24,439 nt of DNA from Apopatocola sp963628785. GTDB lineage: Bacteria; Bacillota; Clostridia; Oscillospirales; Oscillospiraceae. The notes beneath the pieces were generated by a model, which worked only from the letters and a program-made list of their open reading frames with translations, was not told where the DNA came from and did not search any database. The stretch lies in assembly GCA_963628785.1 (NCBI GenBank), contig CAVGGQ010000026.1, forward strand, positions 1 through 24,439, read 5' to 3'. A program made the translations under genes and the position numbers. Positions 21,099-24,439 of the stretch are shown here, piece by piece. The number at the start of each line of letters is the position of its first letter. The stretch's first letter is position 1.

Positions 21099-22541
21099 AT
21101 GAAAAAGAACAAAGCTATAAGCATCCGGATCATTTTTGTGCTGATCGTAATTTTTCTAATCATCATCATGTTCCTTCTCAACGGCGTGGCACTGGTTCTG
21201 TCCAACCGGTACGACCTCACGGCGGATCTGACGGCTAATGCGAGATATGAGATTGGAGACGAAACAAAAAAGGTCCTGGAAAATCTGACGCAGAGCATCA
21301 CCATCGATGTTCTGACAAGCGAGGATTCGTTTGACGGAGATTCTTATCTCGTCCAGGTCAAACAGATCCTGGAGCATTACCCGCGCTGCTCCGAATGGGT
21401 GACGCTCAACTACATTGATTATGCCTCGAACCCGAGCTATGCGGCCGGGCATGCGGATCTGACACTGTCCGAAGGCGACATCATCGTTTCGGGAAACGAT
21501 AAGGTCCGTCAGCTTACCATGACATCGCTTTTTAACTACGCCTATACTTCTTCTGGAACTCTGACGATCGAGTCCTCGCGCGCCGAGGAAGCGCTGACGG
21601 GAGTCATCCTGAACGTTCTCAGCAGCCGGGACATCAAGATTGCAGTACTGACCGGCAGCGGTGAGCAAGAAATGGCAAATTTCACCGCGCTGTTGGTAAA
21701 CAACAACTATCAGCTGGAGAATGCGGTGATCACCACGGACGATTTGTCGGGATACGATGCGCTGCTTCTGCTCGCACCGCAGACCGATCTGTCCGAGGAC
21801 GACGTCCGCTCGCTGGAAGAATTTCTTTATAACAACGGAGATTATGGAAAAACGCTGTTCTATGCAGCTTCCGTGACGCAGCCCGCCCTTCCGAATCTGG
21901 AAACCTTCCTGTCGGAGTGGGGCGTGTCGATAGGGGATGGCGCGGTGTTTGAAACAACGGCTTCCCGTACGTACCAGTATCAGCCGTATTACCCGATCGC
22001 CGATTATGCCTCCGAAACGTGGCAGGACATGCTGGTCGACAGCAGCACGCCGATCCTCATGCCGCTGAGCCGTCCGCTGGAAGTCCTGTTTGATGCCCGG
22101 GACGGTCAGTATACGGAAACGCTTCTCTCGTTCGGCGAAAGCGCCGGTGTGCGCCCGTCCGATGCATCCGACAGCTTCACGTCCGATGATGCGCAGACAT
22201 GGGGACCCATCCCCGCCATGGTCCTCGCGACCCGCCGAGTATACGAAAACGCGCAGCTTGCCAAACAGTCCTGCATTATCGTTACGAGCTCGGTCTCCAT
22301 GCTGGACGAGCTTTGCCTGCAGAACACATCCCTCGCCAACAGCACATATCTTCTTAATCTGTTCAGCGAGCTGACGGACAAGGAGGAGACGGTTTCAATC
22401 TCTCCAAAATCTCTTTCGGGAAAGACGCTGGGCATCACCACCGCACAGGTGTCGACGCTCGGCGTGATCCTGGGCGGAATCGTGCCGCTGTGCATTCTTG
22501 CGGCGGGTATCGGCGTATGGCTGTATCGGAGGCATAAGTGA
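21099..22541 (+). CDS. GldG-family ABC transport auxiliary protein
   Basis: This 480-residue membrane-anchored protein has one N-terminal transmembrane helix (about residues 8-35), a large extracytoplasmic domain that starts 'NRYDLTADLTANARYEIGDETKKVL', and a C-terminal transmembrane helix ('LGVILGGIVPLCILAAGIGVWLY') ending in a short basic tail. This is the standard architecture of GldG-like proteins encoded beside ABC-2 ATPase and permease genes. The extracytoplasmic part has a Rossmann-like auxiliary domain ('IAVLTGSGEQEM', 'ALLLLAPQTDLSEDDVRSLEEFL'). It follows the permease by 16 nt, with AGAAGGGA as ribosome binding site. Its molecular role in non-gliding bacteria is not known. Confidence 0.85.
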   Translation: MKKNKAISIRIIFVLIVIFLIIIMFLLNGVALVLSNRYDLTADLTANARYEIGDETKKVLENLTQSITIDVLTSEDSFDGDSYLVQVKQILEHYPRCSEWVTLNYIDYASNPSYAAGHADLTLSEGDIIVSGNDKVRQLTMTSLFNYAYTSSGTLTIESSRAEEALTGVILNVLSSRDIKIAVLTGSGEQEMANFTALLVNNNYQLENAVITTDDLSGYDALLLLAPQTDLSEDDVRSLEEFLYNNGDYGKTLFYAASVTQPALPNLETFLSEWGVSIGDGAVFETTASRTYQYQPYYPIADYASETWQDMLVDSSTPILMPLSRPLEVLFDARDGQYTETLLSFGESAGVRPSDASDSFTSDDAQTWGPIPAMVLATRRVYENAQLAKQSCIIVTSSVSMLDELCLQNTSLANSTYLLNLFSELTDKEETVSISPKSLSGKTLGITTAQVSTLGVILGGIVPLCILAAGIGVWLYRRHK

Positions 22542-23971
22542 TGAAACGACTGAGAGACATTCTCGCCGCGGAAGTCCTCACCGCGGCGATCCTCGGGGCT
22601 CTTCTGGCTGTGCTCCTTCTCACCATGCCGAAATCCGGCACGGAGAGCGTCGTGTTTTCCGACTTCGAGATCACGGATATCGCGTCGATCCGGCTGGAAA
22701 ACGAAAACGGTTCGATCACGGTCAACACGCAGGAAGGCGGCTATGTCGTGCAGGAAGTCCCGTCGGAACTGGTGGATGTTGACACGTTTATCGAGTTCCT
22801 TTCCACATGCGTGCAGGTGCCGGCCGAGCAAAAGCTGGTGGGCAGAGCCAAGGATGCGGAGCAGTACGGCCTGGAAACGCCGCAGGCCGAGCTGACGGTC
22901 TCCTATGCGGACGGAGACACGATGGACGTTCAAATCGGCAGCCTGGAAAGCGTTTCGGGCAACTACTACTGTACGGTGAACGGGGACGAGAACGTTTATC
23001 TCCTCTCTCCCGAGTATGTGCAGTGGTATCTCATAGCCAAAGAGGCATTGATCTCGTTTGAGATCACGCCGGAACTGCAGGTCTCAAGCGCTCTGTCGGC
23101 TCTGCAGGACATGACCTTCAGCGGAACAGCGTACGAGACGCCGCTCACCATTGAATCCGTGTCCTCCGGGGATGAGGAAGTCAAGCGCATGGCGATCTCT
23201 TTCGGCGCCGCAACGCACATTGTCCGCGGAGCCGGAGTCTATGAGATGGACCAGACGTATGCCCTCACGATGCTCGAACCGCTGTGCGGCATGACTGGAC
23301 AGTCCATCGCAGCCTACGGTCTCGCCGAGGAGGATCTGAATGAGCTCGGTTTCGATGATCCGTATCTGAAAGTGGAATTTGACTACAAAAACTGCACGGA
23401 GACGGCGGAACATTATGTCCTGCGCTTCCTCCCGGCCAATGACAGCGGAACGTATTTCTATGTCAACGCGTCGGGAAGCAGCGTCGTATACGTGGTGGAG
23501 CGGCCGGCCTTCATGGATCTCGAATACGAGAAGCTGTTCCTTCGCTGGTTCCTTTCACCGTTGCTGATGGATATAAGCGGCGCCACCGTGAAGAGCTCCG
23601 CCGGAACGTTCGATTTCACGGTCGACAATACGGATGCAAAGAATCCCGCCGTTACGATGAACGGGGAAGCGCTGGATACCGAAAAGTTCCGCAGCCTCTT
23701 CAAGCTGCTGTGCAGTGCCGCCAACGACGGAAACTACCTGGGCGTGCAGCCGCTCCCCACGGAAGAAAATGCGGTCATGACCGTAACGTACCGTTATTCG
23801 GATGAAGAAAAAGAAGACGACACCATGGTACTGTACCGCGGGGACGCACGGCGCGTAAACGTGTACGTCAACGGCGTATGCGAATTCACCATGAAGGACA
23901 CGTTCGTCGAACGTGTGGATCAGGCGCTGAACGCTTTGCGCTCGGGCGCGGATTTTGACACAAACTGGTAA
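22541..23971 (+). CDS. DUF4340 domain-containing membrane-anchored protein
   Basis: This 476-residue protein has one N-terminal transmembrane helix ('LTAAILGALLAVLLLTM') and a long extracytoplasmic region of repeated beta-rich units ('ITDIASIRLENENGSITVNTQEGGYVV', and 'YGLETPQAELTVSYADGDTMDVQIG' in the middle), the pattern of DUF4340 proteins. These regularly follow GldG-like genes and complete the four-gene transport set. ATG 22541 is preferred because GGAGG (22528-22532) lies 8 nt upstream; a GTG at 22538 is the alternative. The gene overlaps the last base of the GldG-like stop codon. Function is unknown beyond association with the ABC complex. Confidence 0.83.
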   Translation: MKRLRDILAAEVLTAAILGALLAVLLLTMPKSGTESVVFSDFEITDIASIRLENENGSITVNTQEGGYVVQEVPSELVDVDTFIEFLSTCVQVPAEQKLVGRAKDAEQYGLETPQAELTVSYADGDTMDVQIGSLESVSGNYYCTVNGDENVYLLSPEYVQWYLIAKEALISFEITPELQVSSALSALQDMTFSGTAYETPLTIESVSSGDEEVKRMAISFGAATHIVRGAGVYEMDQTYALTMLEPLCGMTGQSIAAYGLAEEDLNELGFDDPYLKVEFDYKNCTETAEHYVLRFLPANDSGTYFYVNASGSSVVYVVERPAFMDLEYEKLFLRWFLSPLLMDISGATVKSSAGTFDFTVDNTDAKNPAVTMNGEALDTEKFRSLFKLLCSAANDGNYLGVQPLPTEENAVMTVTYRYSDEEKEDDTMVLYRGDARRVNVYVNGVCEFTMKDTFVERVDQALNALRSGADFDTNW

Positions 23972-23990
23972 GTTCTCCGTGAAACCTGCA

Positions 23991-24007
23991 ATTTTCAAAT
24001 TTGCAAA
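23991..24007. promoter_or_regulatory. Upstream copy of a 17-nt direct repeat flanking a promoter
   Basis: ATTTTCAAATTTGCAAA (23991-24007) recurs at 24084-24100 with one mismatch. This copy contains the perfect 12-bp palindrome AATTTGCAAATT (23998-24009). It lies about 70 nt upstream of the predicted start of the last gene, and the partner copy lies just downstream of that start, an arrangement seen for looping repressors. Confidence 0.55.
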
Positions 24008-24035
24008 TTCACTTGTTGGCTTTTATAAAAAATTC

Positions 24036-24064
24036 TTGCGTTTTCCATATGTTGTTGTTATAAT
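24036..24064 (+). promoter_or_regulatory. Sigma-A-type promoter for the final oxidoreductase gene
   Basis: A -35 box TTGCGT (24036-24041) and a consensus -10 box TATAAT (24059-24064) are 17 nt apart. The start is predicted near 24071, about 80 nt before the TTG start codon at 24151. It marks a new transcription unit after the ABC block. No terminator was recognised between 23971 and here. Confidence 0.78.
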
Positions 24065-24083
24065 GATGAAGAATTGAAATAAA

Positions 24084-24100
24084 ATTTTCGAATTTGCAAA
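24084..24100. promoter_or_regulatory. Downstream copy of the 17-nt direct repeat
   Basis: ATTTTCGAATTTGCAAA (24084-24100) matches 23991-24007 at 16 of 17 positions. It lies at about +14 to +30 relative to the predicted transcription start, a position where a bound repressor would block elongation. Confidence 0.55.
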
Positions 24101-24150
24101 AACCGACAGACACCGTACACAAATGCACAAAGGACGGGAGGACAGACGAC

Positions 24151-24439
24151 TTGCTGAAGGAAAGTAAACTGAAAGTGGCCGTCATCGGCTGCGGCATGAT
24201 CGCCAATGCGGCGCATATTCCGGCTTACCGCAGCATAGACGATAAAGTCGATCTGGTCGCGGTATGCAGCAGAAATCCGGATTCGGCGGAACAGACCGCA
24301 AAGCGGTTCGGGATCCCGCATTGGTATACGGATGCGGAGGAAATGCTTCTGAAGGAAAAGCCGGATCTCGTTTCCTTGTGCACTCCGAACGGAACGCACA
24401 AGGAAATGTCGATGCTGGCTCTGGCGCACGGTGCACATG
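24151..24439 (+). CDS. Gfo/Idh/MocA family oxidoreductase, 3' end outside the window
   Basis: The first 96 residues of a NAD(P)-dependent oxidoreductase are present and the gene runs off the window edge. The Rossmann motif 'VAVIGCGMIANAAHIPAY' is followed by 'VAVCSRNPDSAEQTAKRFG' and 'VSLCTPNGTHKEMSMLAL', the standard first half of the nucleotide-binding domain. The catalytic Lys motif would lie just beyond the end. The start is TTG 24151 with GGGAGGA (24136-24142) 8 nt upstream. It is preceded by its own promoter and paired repeats, so it belongs to a separately regulated unit that may extend the sugar locus to the right. Confidence 0.85.
   Translation, partial: MLKESKLKVAVIGCGMIANAAHIPAYRSIDDKVDLVAVCSRNPDSAEQTAKRFGIPHWYTDAEEMLLKEKPDLVSLCTPNGTHKEMSMLALAHGAH

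Noticed and set aside
19347..23971. ABC block as the sugar importer of the catabolic locus
   Set aside because: The permease is ABC-2 type, and GldG and DUF4340 partners are present without a solute-binding lipoprotein, which fits the Gld/export class and not a carbohydrate importer.

Overview
The window reads as part of an anaerobic, low-oxygen-lifestyle Bacillota chromosome, possibly a Negativicutes/Selenomonas-like or gut clostridial genome (lineage is a low-confidence guess). Supporting signs are a glycyl radical enzyme with its activase, a YerC/YecD-type TrpR relative, a Bacillus-length NagB, strong AGGAGG-type ribosome binding sites, and fairly GC-rich coding DNA with AT-rich promoters. 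No rRNA, tRNA, CRISPR array or integrase was seen.

Layout. (1) 1-3157, plus strand: a housekeeping block with a TrpR-like regulator, a class I SAM methyltransferase, the redox chaperone Hsp33, and a membrane-protein gene interrupted by one in-frame TAA. A strong inverted repeat at 3170-3212 separates it from the next, convergent block. (2) 3307-8283, minus strand: a five-gene operon (oxidoreductase, TIM-barrel isomerase, TIM-barrel isomerase, oxidoreductase, NagB-like deaminase/isomerase). (3) 8284-8591: a divergent control region with two good sigma-A promoters facing outward, palindromes just downstream of both predicted start sites, and direct repeats between them. (4) 8592-19287, plus strand: DERA-type aldolase, oxidoreductase, TIM-barrel isomerase, a 159-bp MITE-like element, ROK sugar kinase, oxidoreductase, DeoR-family regulator, NanE-type epimerase, glycyl radical enzyme, its radical-SAM activase, and a class I mannose-6-phosphate isomerase. 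(5) 19347-23971, plus strand: a Gld-type ABC-2 transport set (ATPase, permease, GldG-like protein, DUF4340 protein). (6) A fresh promoter near 24050, flanked by two near-identical 17-nt repeats, drives a fifth oxidoreductase that runs off the window end.

How the genes fit together. Blocks 2-4 look like one divergently transcribed carbohydrate-degradation locus under a local DeoR-family regulator. Four complete Gfo/Idh/MocA oxidoreductases and three IolE-like TIM-barrel enzymes suggest transient oxidation of a sugar or cyclitol ring followed by isomerisation or elimination. The kinase, NanE, NagB and ManA would feed phosphorylated manno/gluco sugars towards fructose-6-phosphate. The glycyl radical enzyme is the odd member. 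Its active-site motif is GCGE rather than the GCVE usual in characterised glycyl radical eliminases, and together with a kinase, an NAD(P)-type reductase and a Schiff-base aldolase it could form an 'anhydroglycolysis'-like route (anhydrohexitol-6-phosphate to 1-deoxyfructose-6-phosphate to C3 units). That assignment is inference. No dedicated sugar importer or glycoside hydrolase is visible in the window.

A family of short palindromic repeats (core GGCARCACCGYAYAAT) occurs in four gaps: at 3255, 5172 and 6241, and as the terminal inverted repeats of the element at 11434-11592.
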